The notes under the pieces are model-generated. The model was not told the origin of the DNA. It did no database searches and saw nothing but the letters and a program-made list of their open reading frames with translations. From positions 1,240,001-1,304,000 of the forward strand of contig NZ_CP157210.1 of assembly GCF_046736345.1 (NCBI RefSeq): 64,000 nt of DNA, in the 5' to 3' direction. Each line of letters opens with the position of its first letter. The first letter of the stretch is position 1. Source of the DNA: Hyphococcus formosus. GTDB taxonomy: Bacteria > Pseudomonadota > Alphaproteobacteria > Caulobacterales > Parvularculaceae. Below are positions 25,785 to 34,351 of this stretch, one piece after another. The translations under genes and the position numbers were made by a program.

Positions 25785-27830
25785 ATGAGATCTGCTTCCC
25801 TTCTTGGTGCCGTCCTACTCGGCTTTGTCGCCGCATGTAATCCCGCAGAGGAGAATTCGTCCGCCAATACTGAGGCCCTGACACCACCGGCGGAAAAGCT
25901 GTTTATCAATGGGCGCATCTATACCGCCAATAACAGCCGCGAATTTATGACAAGCATGGCCCTGCGCGGTGATGAAATTGTCGGCGTCGGAAATATCGTC
26001 GCCAATCAGGATAATCTTGATGGTCTGATTGGTCAGGGAACAGAAATCATCGACCTCGAAGGCAAGCTGGTTCTGCCGGGGCTGCATGATGCGCATCTTC
26101 ACCCCATCGGCGCAATGCCAATTCCGTCTTGCAATCTGGAAAACATTCCGATGTCCCTTGCGGACATCGTCGCCTTTGCCGAAGCCTGTCTCGAAGAAGA
26201 TGACATGGCCAATGATGAATGGATCACCATTGAGCTGTGGAACTTCGCAGCGGGCAATCAGCCGGGCGAAGACTATAAAACCATACGTCAGGCGCTTGAT
26301 GCGGTATCAAGCGAAAAGCCGGTCATCCTGTTGGGCAGTGACGGTCATCATTATGCGGTCAATTCTGTCGCGCTGGCCCGCGCCAAAAATGACGCGGGTG
26401 CGGTCGTTGGCTTTTCGGCGGAAACCTTGGCAACAGATTTCGCCGCCCTCGCCCCCTATATCGGCGTTGACGATAGCGGCGAGCCAAACGGCAAGCTGAC
26501 CGAAGATTATGCGCTGTCGGCGATTGGCGCTGGCAATCTTTTAAGTGCGGGGATCGAAAAACGTCGGGCATCGCCGGAATTGATGATGGACGTTACGCTG
26601 CCGCGCGGGATTACCTCGTTTCTTGATGCGGCTGCCGATCCGAATACGCTCGACATCTATGACCGCCTCGTTGCCAATGATGCCTTCCATGCGCGGGCGC
26701 ATCTGGCGCTTTTTTACGATCCCAGCACCTATCGCGACGAACAGGGCGTGGTTGATTTCGACACGCTATTGTCAGACGCGCAGGTTGTTCGCAAAAAATA
26801 TGAACGCACAGAGAATATCGAAGCTGATTTTCTAAAACTCTTTGCCGATGGAGTGATCGAGGGTGATCCGCTTTCGGAGCCACCAACCCTGCCAAATGCG
26901 GCGTTCTCCCGCGATTATCTACAGCCCATATTTGAATGGGATGAAGAAAGCCAATGGGTCAAAGTCAGCGATTATATTGATACCGACAGCGAACTTTGCG
27001 TAGCGACGCGTGCCGCCTTCGCCGCGGAAGAGGAAGTCGACATTGCCGCATTCAAGACTGAAAATGGTTTCCATCCACAACAATGCGCAAAGAGCAATGG
27101 CGTCTTACAGCATCCTGAAGACGTCATTATGGATTACGTCCAAAAAGGTGATGCGGCGGGCTTTACCTTTCACATCCATGCAATCGGTGACCGCGGTATT
27201 CACACGGCATTGAATGCGGTCGAGGAAGCGCGCACCAATAATGACAGCAACAAAAATCACATCATCACCCATCTTCAAGTGGTGCATCCCGACGATATTA
27301 ATCGCTTTGCCGCGAACGATATTTATGCGTCCTTCACCTTCGCCTGGGCAGTGCGGGACCCGCAATATGATACGACCGTCATTCCTTTTATAGACCGCGT
27401 TGATGGGCCCGGCGGCATGTATGATCCGGCTGGGTACTATATTCAAAATGGTTATCCGGCGGAGTCCATTCGCGAAGGTGGTGCAACCTTGATTGCTGGC
27501 TCTGACGCCCCAGTGGACACCAAAGACCCCCGCCCTTTCACGAATATCGAAGCTGCGGTCAGCCGGTCGATTTATGACCTGCCGCCGATGAATATCGATG
27601 AAGCGATTTCCATTTATGACGCGGTTGATGCTTATACGATCAATGCGGCTAAAGCCTTGAAACAAGACAATATCGCGGGCTCGATTGAACCGGGTAAAAA
27701 AGCGGATTTCATCATCCTAGATCAGGATATTTTCGCTCTCGTTGACGAAGGGGAAACCGCCGCCATTAGCGATACAAAGGTGTTGGAAACATGGTTCGGC
27801 GGTAAAAAAGTCTACGCCGCAGAGGAATAA
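25785..27830 (+). CDS. YtcJ-like amidohydrolase lipoprotein
   Basis: 681 residues. Lipoprotein signal MRSASLLGAVLLGFVAACNP (lipobox VAAC). Amidohydrolase_3 fold: FINGRIYT..., metal motif LPGLHDAHLHPIG (HxH), later FHIHAIGDRGIHTALN, and the terminal metal Asp in IAGSDAPVDTKDPR. C-terminal KALKQDNIAGSIEPGKKADFIILD is standard for the family. It likely hydrolyses an amide or related bond in the periplasm; substrate unknown. Length exceeds typical YtcJ (about 540-600) through an insert around residues 330-430 with acidic residues and Cys. GntR-type palindrome upstream. Confidence 0.85.
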   Translation: MRSASLLGAVLLGFVAACNPAEENSSANTEALTPPAEKLFINGRIYTANNSREFMTSMALRGDEIVGVGNIVANQDNLDGLIGQGTEIIDLEGKLVLPGLHDAHLHPIGAMPIPSCNLENIPMSLADIVAFAEACLEEDDMANDEWITIELWNFAAGNQPGEDYKTIRQALDAVSSEKPVILLGSDGHHYAVNSVALARAKNDAGAVVGFSAETLATDFAALAPYIGVDDSGEPNGKLTEDYALSAIGAGNLLSAGIEKRRASPELMMDVTLPRGITSFLDAAADPNTLDIYDRLVANDAFHARAHLALFYDPSTYRDEQGVVDFDTLLSDAQVVRKKYERTENIEADFLKLFADGVIEGDPLSEPPTLPNAAFSRDYLQPIFEWDEESQWVKVSDYIDTDSELCVATRAAFAAEEEVDIAAFKTENGFHPQQCAKSNGVLQHPEDVIMDYVQKGDAAGFTFHIHAIGDRGIHTALNAVEEARTNNDSNKNHIITHLQVVHPDDINRFAANDIYASFTFAWAVRDPQYDTTVIPFIDRVDGPGGMYDPAGYYIQNGYPAESIREGGATLIAGSDAPVDTKDPRPFTNIEAAVSRSIYDLPPMNIDEAISIYDAVDAYTINAAKALKQDNIAGSIEPGKKADFIILDQDIFALVDEGETAAISDTKVLETWFGGKKVYAAEE

Positions 27831-27831
27831 A

Positions 27832-28551
27832 TTAAAGGTCAGCGCGGGCGATATTACTCATGCCCTCGCCGATATCGTTCCTGATGGCCTTTGCCATTTT
27901 CGGCGCATCATCCGCGCGCAAGGCGCTTATGGCTTCTTTATGCTGATCAACCAGTGATGACGTTCCAAGCCGGCCAATGACAACCCGCATAAACGGGCCG
28001 ATTTGCAACCACAGGCTCTCAACCAAGCCGAGATAAACAGGCGATTTCGCGGCTTCGTAAAGTTTGAAATGAAACTCGCTATTATAGCGCGCATAGGCGG
28101 CGCTATCGCCGCGCTCGATCGCGCGGTCTAGTTGTTCATCAATGCGCGTGAGCCTGAGGGCGAGCTTTTCGCGCGCTGCGCTACGGCCCTTTAATTGTTT
28201 CAAAACACGCGCCGCAAGCGCAGGCTCCAGCGCCAATCGTGCCTCGCTGATTTCCTCAAGCTTGGCCTTGTTCATCTGCGCAACACTAACCCGCCGGGTT
28301 TCGGTCAACTCAAGCGCGCCAAGCGCCACGAGCTGGCGGATCGCCTCGCGGGCGGGCATCGTACTGACCCCGAATTCAGCCGCCAGTCCGCGCACAGATA
28401 AAGTGCGCCCCGGCTCTAGCTGGCCCGCAATAATTGCGCGGCGCAATTTGCCGTAGACCTCTTCATGGACGATCTTGGGGCGCGAATCACCAGCCTGCGT
28501 TTTTGTGCTTTCTGGTGCCGTGCTCGCCGGTATGGTGTCGGCCTCTGCCAA
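27832..28551 (-). CDS. GntR-family regulator with FCD domain
   Basis: 239 residues from a TTG start at 28551 that has AAGGA 6 bases upstream. An ATG at 28689 is in frame but would add 46 unlikely residues. N-terminal winged helix: EEVYGKLRRAIIAGQLEPG, then SVRGLAAEFGVSTMPAREAI (recognition helix) and LVALGALELTETRR. C-terminal helical FCD domain (ISEARLALEPALAARVLKQL; YNSEFHFKLYEAAKSP; DQHKEAISAL) with His/Asp likely to bind metal and a carboxylate ligand. It is divergent from the polyamine ligase operon. Control of the GTGATCAC sites is inferred. Confidence 0.88.
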   Translation of the reverse strand: MAEADTIPASTAPESTKTQAGDSRPKIVHEEVYGKLRRAIIAGQLEPGRTLSVRGLAAEFGVSTMPAREAIRQLVALGALELTETRRVSVAQMNKAKLEEISEARLALEPALAARVLKQLKGRSAAREKLALRLTRIDEQLDRAIERGDSAAYARYNSEFHFKLYEAAKSPVYLGLVESLWLQIGPFMRVVIGRLGTSSLVDQHKEAISALRADDAPKMAKAIRNDIGEGMSNIARADL

Positions 28552-28871
28552 TTCTGATCCTTTTCTCGTTGTGATCTCACTTATAGAACGAAGCTGATGC
28601 GATTTCACCCTAAATAGTGTAACCTTTCCGCGATCAGCCCTCTGAAAATGGACATAAAATCGATTATTCGCCCACTTGCGAAAAGGCAAATCCCATTCTA
28701 TTTGTGATCACGTTTTAACCCGTTGCGTTGGCTTAGGCACCCGTTAGGCTATTTTGGACAAAAATCGAGCCTTCTCTGGCATCATTCATGCGGGAGATTC
28801 GGGAAAATGAGACTGACTTAACAAAAGGCGCGCGTGCCGCCTCGACAAAGGCGCGCCCCGCGAAGTGATTT
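28552..28871. other. Divergent control region, GntR gene / puuA operon
   Basis: 320 bases. Contains a perfect GTGATCAC core (28704-28711) and a related GTGATCTCAC (28571-28580) 20 bases from the GntR start. Near the operon start the ten-mer aaaggcgcgc occurs twice (about 28823 and 28846). No further gene was seen; the in-frame extension of the GntR frame to 28689 lacks a ribosome-binding site. Confidence 0.45.
28704..28711. promoter_or_regulatory. GTGATCAC palindrome, site C
   Basis: TTTGTGATCACGTTTT at 28701-28716, 160 bases before the first ligase gene and 150 bases before the GntR start codon. Same core as sites A and B. The looser GTGATCTCAC at 28571-28580 could be a fourth, autoregulatory site. 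Confidence 0.55.
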
Positions 28872-30221
28872 ATGGACTTGGAAGAACTAAAAGAGTGGAT
28901 GCGAGAACGCCGGATTGGCGATGTTTCCTGTCTGACGCCGGATATGAGCGGCACTGCGCGCGGGAAAAACATGACCCCGGGATTGTTTCTTGCGAGCCTT
29001 GAGAACAAAAGCCTGCGCATCCCCGAACTCACTTATACGATCAGCGTTCACGGCGACACGATCTTTAACGACCATGTGCAACGGACGGAACAGGATCTTG
29101 TTCTGTCGCCGGACCTTTCAACCATTCACCTCGCGCCATGGAATACAGACGCGACAATGGCGATTATCTGTGATGCCTATACTGATCAGGGTGCGCCATT
29201 TAACCTCGCGCCACGCCAGGTCCTTCGCAATGTGATCGACCTCTATCAGAAAAAAGGGTGGACCCCGATTGTCGGCCCCGAAGTCGAATTTTATCTAATC
29301 GCGCGATTTAATGATGTCGTTCTCGAACCGCGTGCACCAGACGGTGCGTCGGGTCTGAGAGAATTTGGTCAGCATGTTTACAGCCTCGATGCGATCGACG
29401 AGTTCGATAAGCTATTCGAAGAGCTTTACCAGTTCTGTGACGTTCAACATATCGACCTTGAAACACTGATCCACGAAGACGGACCCTGTCAGTTCGAGGT
29501 CAATATTCGTCATGGTGACGCGATAAAGGTTGCGGATCAGCTTTTCCTTTTCAAACGCTTAGCCCGCCAAGTCGCCAAGCGCCACGGCATGTTTGTCACC
29601 TTTATGGCCAAACCCTATGCCGAGGAAAGCGGTTCGTCGATCCACCTTCATCAGAGCGTTGTAGACACCAAAACAGGCAAGAATATTTTCTCCAATCCGG
29701 ATGGGTCCGATGCGGATATTTTCCGCCATTTCATCGGCGGTCTACAGGCACATTTGCCGGCGGCTATGCCATTGCTCGCGCCTTACACAAATTCCTATAA
29801 CCGGTTCGAAGCCTTTATGAGCGCGCCAACAAATACCCATTGGGGCCGCGAAAACCGCACGGTCGGCCTTCGCGTACCGGCCAGCGGGCCTGACGCGCGC
29901 CGGGTTGAAAACCGAATTTCTGGCGCAGACGTAAACCCCTATCTCGCCATCGCCGCATCATTGGTTTGCGGCTATATTGGTATGGCCGAAAAAATTGAAC
30001 CCCGTGCGGAATATATTGGCGAGGGCTATGAGGATCGCGAACGCCCACTACCATCGACCCTCACAGATAGTATCGAGACCTTCAGCAAGTCCGATGCCTT
30101 AAAGCAATATCTCGGCGAGGCCTTCGTCGATACTTTTGCGGGGTTAAAGCGTGCGGAATATGAACACCGCTCCAGCGTCCTAAGCCCGTGGGATGTACGA
30201 TTCCTGATGGTAAATGTTTAA
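28872..30221 (+). CDS. Glutamine synthetase-family ligase (gamma-glutamylpolyamine synthetase)
   Basis: 449 residues. GS fold: VGPEVEFYLIA supplies metal Glu residues, GPCQFEVNIRHGDAIKVADQLFLFK follows, then FMAKPYAEESGSSIHLHQS, and NRTVGLRVPASGPDARRVENRISGADVNPYLA near the active site. Lacks the adenylylation Tyr loop of GlnA. Such PuuA/GlnA3-like ligases join glutamate to putrescine or another amine using ATP. First gene of a plus-strand operon with an aminotransferase, a second ligase and an oxidase. AAGTGA lies 5 bases before the ATG. Confidence 0.85.
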   Translation: MDLEELKEWMRERRIGDVSCLTPDMSGTARGKNMTPGLFLASLENKSLRIPELTYTISVHGDTIFNDHVQRTEQDLVLSPDLSTIHLAPWNTDATMAIICDAYTDQGAPFNLAPRQVLRNVIDLYQKKGWTPIVGPEVEFYLIARFNDVVLEPRAPDGASGLREFGQHVYSLDAIDEFDKLFEELYQFCDVQHIDLETLIHEDGPCQFEVNIRHGDAIKVADQLFLFKRLARQVAKRHGMFVTFMAKPYAEESGSSIHLHQSVVDTKTGKNIFSNPDGSDADIFRHFIGGLQAHLPAAMPLLAPYTNSYNRFEAFMSAPTNTHWGRENRTVGLRVPASGPDARRVENRISGADVNPYLAIAASLVCGYIGMAEKIEPRAEYIGEGYEDRERPLPSTLTDSIETFSKSDALKQYLGEAFVDTFAGLKRAEYEHRSSVLSPWDVRFLMVNV

Positions 30222-30237
30222 CGGTACAAGTGATAAA

Positions 30238-31605
30238 ATGACAGCGACAACCAAAGACCTACAAAATATTGATAACGCGCATCACCTTCATCCGTTTACG
30301 GTGCATCACGAACTGCGCGAAACGGGCCCTCGGGTGATTACCCGCGGTGAAGGCGTTTATCTTTGGGATTCAGAAGGAAACCGCATCATTGACGGCATGG
30401 CCGGCCTTTGGTGCGTCCAACTTGGCTATGGCGAGCAGGAACTTGTCGATGCGGCCGCCGACGCGCTTAAAACCCTGAGCTATTACAATACGTTCTTTCA
30501 GACGACGACGCCCCATGCGGCGCGCCTTGCACAGCTCATCGCCGAAAAAACACCTGACGGCCTTGATCAGATCATGTTTGGTAGCTCGGGTTCTGAATCG
30601 AACGACACCGCAATCAAACTGATTTGGTATTACTGGAACCTGAAAGGCAAACCGGAAAAGAAAGCCATCATCAGCCGCGAGCGGGCCTATCACGGATCGA
30701 CCGTCGCTGGCGCGAGTCTTTCTGGCCTGCCCTTTATGCAGGGTATCTTCGATCTGCCCCTGCCCCGGTTCCATCATGTGGGCCCGACCCCGCATTATTA
30801 TGAATATGGCAATCCGGGTGAAACGGAAAAGGAATTCGCCCTCCGCTGCGCCAAAGCGGTTGAGGACAAAATCCTAGAACTTGGCCCGGAAAATGTTGCG
30901 GCCTTTGTGGGCGAACCGGTAATGGGCGCTGGCGGATTGATGTTGCCGCCGGAGGGCTATTGGCAAGAGATCGAAAAGATCTGCAAGAAATATAACGTTC
31001 TTCTTTGGTCGGATGAAGTGATCTGCGGCTTTGGCCGAACGGGCGAATGGTTCGGCTGTCAGGCCTATGGCTACACGCCCGATATTATGACGATGGCAAA
31101 AGGCATTTCCAGCGGATATCAACCGCTATCCGCCGTCGCGATCAATCGGGAAATGGCTGACGCGATCGTCAATGCCGATAGCGAAATGGCCCATGGCTAT
31201 ACCTATTCTGGCCATCCGGTCGTCTGTGCGGTCGCGCTGCGCAATATCGAAATGATCGAAGAGCTCGGATTGGTTGGCGCGCGCGGTGAAGAGATATCTG
31301 CCTATTTCCAGAATAAGCTCGCCGCGCTTGATGATCACCCGCTGGTTGGTCAAACGCGCGGGATCGGCCTTTTGGGCGGGATCGAGCTTGTGAAAGACAA
31401 ATCAACAAAAGAGCGCTATCAGCCCGAAGGCGAAGCGGGCCTTATTTGTCGCCGTCATTGTTTTGAGAACGGCGTTATCATGCGGGCGGTTGGCGATACG
31501 ATGTTCCTTTGTCCGCCATTGGTTATTTCCAAAGACGAAATCGATGAGCTTTTCGACCTTGTACGGAAAAGTCTGGACCTTTCACATAAGGAACTTTCGG
31601 CGTGA
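30238..31605 (+). CDS. Class III aminotransferase (putrescine/polyamine type)
   Basis: 455 residues from ATG 30238; an ATG at 30214 overlaps the upstream stop and has no ribosome-binding site. PLP-binding features: MFGSSGSESNDTAIKL, AYHGSTVAGASLSG, WSDEVICGFGRTGEWFG with the PLP Asp, and Lys in TMAKGISSGYQPLSA. The N-terminus DNAHHLHPFTVHHELRETGP is like SpuC/YgjG-type polyamine or omega-amino acid:pyruvate transaminases. It may act on putrescine or cadaverine as an alternative to the gamma-glutamyl route. The stop overlaps the GTG of the next gene. Confidence 0.88.
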   Translation: MTATTKDLQNIDNAHHLHPFTVHHELRETGPRVITRGEGVYLWDSEGNRIIDGMAGLWCVQLGYGEQELVDAAADALKTLSYYNTFFQTTTPHAARLAQLIAEKTPDGLDQIMFGSSGSESNDTAIKLIWYYWNLKGKPEKKAIISRERAYHGSTVAGASLSGLPFMQGIFDLPLPRFHHVGPTPHYYEYGNPGETEKEFALRCAKAVEDKILELGPENVAAFVGEPVMGAGGLMLPPEGYWQEIEKICKKYNVLLWSDEVICGFGRTGEWFGCQAYGYTPDIMTMAKGISSGYQPLSAVAINREMADAIVNADSEMAHGYTYSGHPVVCAVALRNIEMIEELGLVGARGEEISAYFQNKLAALDDHPLVGQTRGIGLLGGIELVKDKSTKERYQPEGEAGLICRRHCFENGVIMRAVGDTMFLCPPLVISKDEIDELFDLVRKSLDLSHKELSA

Positions 31606-32993
31606 GCACGTCGCAAACATATGATGATCGTCAGGCAATGTTGTCGAGCGCGAAAGCGATGCTCGATGCTTCGCCTAATCTCGTCTTTGTGGATGCCTTT
31701 TTCGCCGATTTGAATGGCGTGTTGCGGGGCAAGCGTCTGCCTGCGCGGGATGCGTTGAAACTATTCAAATCGGGCTTGCGTTTGCCGCGCTCTTTGGTCG
31801 GCGTTGATGTCTGGGGTGAAGATGTCATCGGCAATGGGTTGGTGATGGAAACCGGCGACAGCGACGGCATTTGCCATCCCGTCGGCGAAGGATTGATCCC
31901 GACCCCGTGGACCGGCGACAGCACCGCACAAGTCATGCTGATGATGGGCGATACTGACGGCTCTCCCTTTCTCGCAGACCCGCGGCAGATGCTAATCGAA
32001 ATGAAAGATCGTTGTGCCGCGGCTGATATGTTTCCTGTTGCCGCGATGGAATTGGAGTTTTACCTCCTCGCGCGCGATACCGACGATCAGGGCCGCCCGT
32101 TAACCGCCAATATGGGGGCAACAGGCCGCCGGGTTAGCGACGCAAAATTATATGCGATGAACGAGCTTGATGCGTTCAGCGATTTTTTCAGTGATCTTTA
32201 CGCCGCCTGTGACCAACAAGGCGTTTCACTTGGCGCAGCGATCGTCGAAGGCGGTGCCGGACAATTCGAGGTCAACCTTCTGCATCAGGACGATCCCGTT
32301 CGGGCAGCCGATCAGGCCATTTTGTTTCGCCGCGCCGTAAAAGGCGTGGCCGACAAGCACGGCTTATTGTCGACCTTTATGGCAAAGCCGTTCGGCGATC
32401 TTGGCGGCAATGGGCTTCATGTGCATATGAGCATGCTCAATGGCGAGGGTGACAATATTTTCGACGACGGCACTGAAAAAGGATCTGCAAAATTGCTAAA
32501 TGCCATTGCCGGTCTGATTGATGCTTCGCCCGAGGCAATGATATTTCTCGCGCCGCACCTTAATTCCATGCGTCGTTTTCAAGATGAGTCCCATGCGCCA
32601 ACGCGCCTGACATGGGGGTATGAAAACCGAACGGTGGCGATCCGCGTTCCGAATGACAGCGGCAAGAATCGGCGTTTTGAATACCGCATCGCCGGTGCCG
32701 ATGCGAACCCCTATCTTGTTCTGGCTGCGCTTTTGGCTGGTGTGCTCGACGGTGTTTCCAACAACAAAACCGCGCCCGCATCGACCACAGGAAACGGGTA
32801 CCTTACCGATGCGCCGCGGATACCGACCTCTTGGCGGGACGCATTGGATTGTTTTGCAGGCGGGAAAATACTGTCACCTGCATTCGGGCCGCTTTTTACG
32901 CAAGTCTTCTGTGCACTGAAACAACAGGAAATGCGCGTTGCGAATTCGCGTGTCACCGATTTCGAATATGACAGCTACCTACAGGCATTTTAA
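31602..32993 (+). CDS. Second glutamine synthetase-family ligase (PuuA-like)
   Basis: 463 residues starting at a GTG that overlaps the preceding TGA (GTGA). Seen: NLVFVDAFFADLNGVLRGKR (the N-terminal DLNGxxRGK of PuuA), MELEFYLLAR, GAGQFEVNLLHQDDPVRAADQAILFRR, FMAKPFGDLGGNGLHVHMS and ENRTVAIRVPNDSGKNRRFEYRIAGADANPYL. It is closer to E. coli PuuA than the first ligase in this operon, which differs at many positions. Predicted gamma-glutamylputrescine synthetase. Two ligases in one operon suggest two amine substrates. Confidence 0.88.
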   Translation: MSTSQTYDDRQAMLSSAKAMLDASPNLVFVDAFFADLNGVLRGKRLPARDALKLFKSGLRLPRSLVGVDVWGEDVIGNGLVMETGDSDGICHPVGEGLIPTPWTGDSTAQVMLMMGDTDGSPFLADPRQMLIEMKDRCAAADMFPVAAMELEFYLLARDTDDQGRPLTANMGATGRRVSDAKLYAMNELDAFSDFFSDLYAACDQQGVSLGAAIVEGGAGQFEVNLLHQDDPVRAADQAILFRRAVKGVADKHGLLSTFMAKPFGDLGGNGLHVHMSMLNGEGDNIFDDGTEKGSAKLLNAIAGLIDASPEAMIFLAPHLNSMRRFQDESHAPTRLTWGYENRTVAIRVPNDSGKNRRFEYRIAGADANPYLVLAALLAGVLDGVSNNKTAPASTTGNGYLTDAPRIPTSWRDALDCFAGGKILSPAFGPLFTQVFCALKQQEMRVANSRVTDFEYDSYLQAF

Positions 32994-33004
32994 AAAGACC
33001 TAAC

Positions 33005-34291
33005 GTGATTAACGATCCGGAACATAAGCATAATTATTACGCGGCGACCGCACATCCCGTGCCCGTTCGCCCTGCCCTTTGCGATGATGTTGAGTTCGAT
33101 GTAGCGATCATCGGCGGCGGCTTTACGGGCGTTGCTAGCGCGCTTTCGCTGGCGGAACGGGGTTTATCAGTCGCCATTGTCGAGGCAAAGAAGGTTGGCT
33201 GGGGCGCATCGGGCCGCAATGGCGGGCAAGTCCTTGGCGGCTGGTCCGGCGAAGGTGCGCTGATAAGACAACTGGGTGCACGCGCCGAGGAGTTCTTTTG
33301 GCGTACCCGCTATCTTGGAAACGAGATTGTCGAAAAGCGGATCGAAAAATATCAAATCGAATGCGATTATGTGCATGGCGCGGCGACCGTTGCCTTTAAC
33401 GCGCGGCAAATGGAAAGTCTTGAGCAGGAATATAACGAATGCGCCCAACACGGATTTGGCGACGTTCTTTCGCTCGCAGATAAAACTGCTCTTCGCGCCC
33501 ATGTGGCGAGTGACATTTATGTGGGCGGTCTGATTGATCGTCGCGGCGCGCATTGTCATCCATTGAATCTATGTCTTGGCGAGGCGGAAGCGGCCGAGAA
33601 ACTCGGCGTACAGATATTCGAAGACACACGGGTCACGTCAATCGACCATGGCGATCGGCCGACCGTTCGTAGCGCTGGCGGCACTATCCGCGCGAAATGG
33701 GTTATCCTTGCGGGCAACGCCTATCACAATCTGGAAGGCAAACGCCTCGGCGGTTATATGCTCCCCGCCAAGACCTATATCTCTGTCACGGAACCGCTTC
33801 CCGAAGAGGTCGCGAAGTCTATTTTGCCCGATAATCTAGCGGTTTGCGACGCAAATTGGGTTCTCGATTATTATCGCCTAACGCCTGATGGGCGGCTGCT
33901 CTTTGGGGGCAAATGCAACTACGCGAATAATGATATCACCGATATTGACGGCGCGATGTTGCCGCGCATGCGCTATGTCTTTCCACAGCTGAAAGACATA
34001 AAGTTTGAATATTCCTGGGGCGGGATCATCGGGATACCGCTAAACCGGATCCCGATGGTGGGCCACTTGTCGGAACGGGTTTTGTATGCGCAAGGCTATT
34101 CAGGACACGGTGTAAATTGCAGCCATATCATTGGCGAGATGTTCGCGGACGCAATTGAAAACGAAAGCAGCATTATCGATCCGTTTGAGGACGCAAAGCA
34201 TTTTAAAGTGCCGGCCAAGGATTTGATCGGCAGCCCGTTAATGGCGCTGGGCATGAGTTATTATCGCCTGCGCGATAAGCTGGGGATCTAG
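33005..34291 (+). CDS. FAD-dependent oxidase (PuuB-like gamma-glutamylputrescine oxidase)
   Basis: 428 residues from a GTG. DAO-family flavoprotein: dinucleotide loop DVAIIGGGFTGVASALSLAE (residues 29-48), the ADP-ribose Glu in IVEAKKVGWGASGRNGGQV, and a C-terminal YSGHGVNCSHIIGEMFADAI. WGGIIGIPLNRIPMVGHL is typical of PuuB. Oxidises gamma-glutamylputrescine to the aminobutyraldehyde with H2O2 release; the PuuC-like dehydrogenase at 19.0-20.5 kb would act next. PuuD (gamma-Glu-GABA hydrolase) is not in the window. Last gene of the operon, followed by a large hairpin. Confidence 0.88.
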   Translation: MINDPEHKHNYYAATAHPVPVRPALCDDVEFDVAIIGGGFTGVASALSLAERGLSVAIVEAKKVGWGASGRNGGQVLGGWSGEGALIRQLGARAEEFFWRTRYLGNEIVEKRIEKYQIECDYVHGAATVAFNARQMESLEQEYNECAQHGFGDVLSLADKTALRAHVASDIYVGGLIDRRGAHCHPLNLCLGEAEAAEKLGVQIFEDTRVTSIDHGDRPTVRSAGGTIRAKWVILAGNAYHNLEGKRLGGYMLPAKTYISVTEPLPEEVAKSILPDNLAVCDANWVLDYYRLTPDGRLLFGGKCNYANNDITDIDGAMLPRMRYVFPQLKDIKFEYSWGGIIGIPLNRIPMVGHLSERVLYAQGYSGHGVNCSHIIGEMFADAIENESSIIDPFEDAKHFKVPAKDLIGSPLMALGMSYYRLRDKLGI

Positions 34292-34303
34292 GTTGAATGA
34301 AAA

Positions 34304-34336
34304 TGCGGCGTTAGCGCATTCGCTGACTGCGCCGCA
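34304..34336. terminator. Bidirectional hairpin between convergent genes
   Basis: Stem arms tgcggcg (34304-34310) and cgccgca (34330-34336), extended inside by gttagcg/cgctgac pairing, between the PuuB-like stop (34291) and the end of the minus-strand gene at 34352. No long T-run on either side. Confidence 0.5.
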
Positions 34337-34351
34337 GGCTAAGAACGCCCC

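Noticed and set aside
27105..27665. 186-residue minus-strand frame inside the amidohydrolase
   Set aside because: Shadow of a conserved coding region with catalytic motifs on the plus strand.
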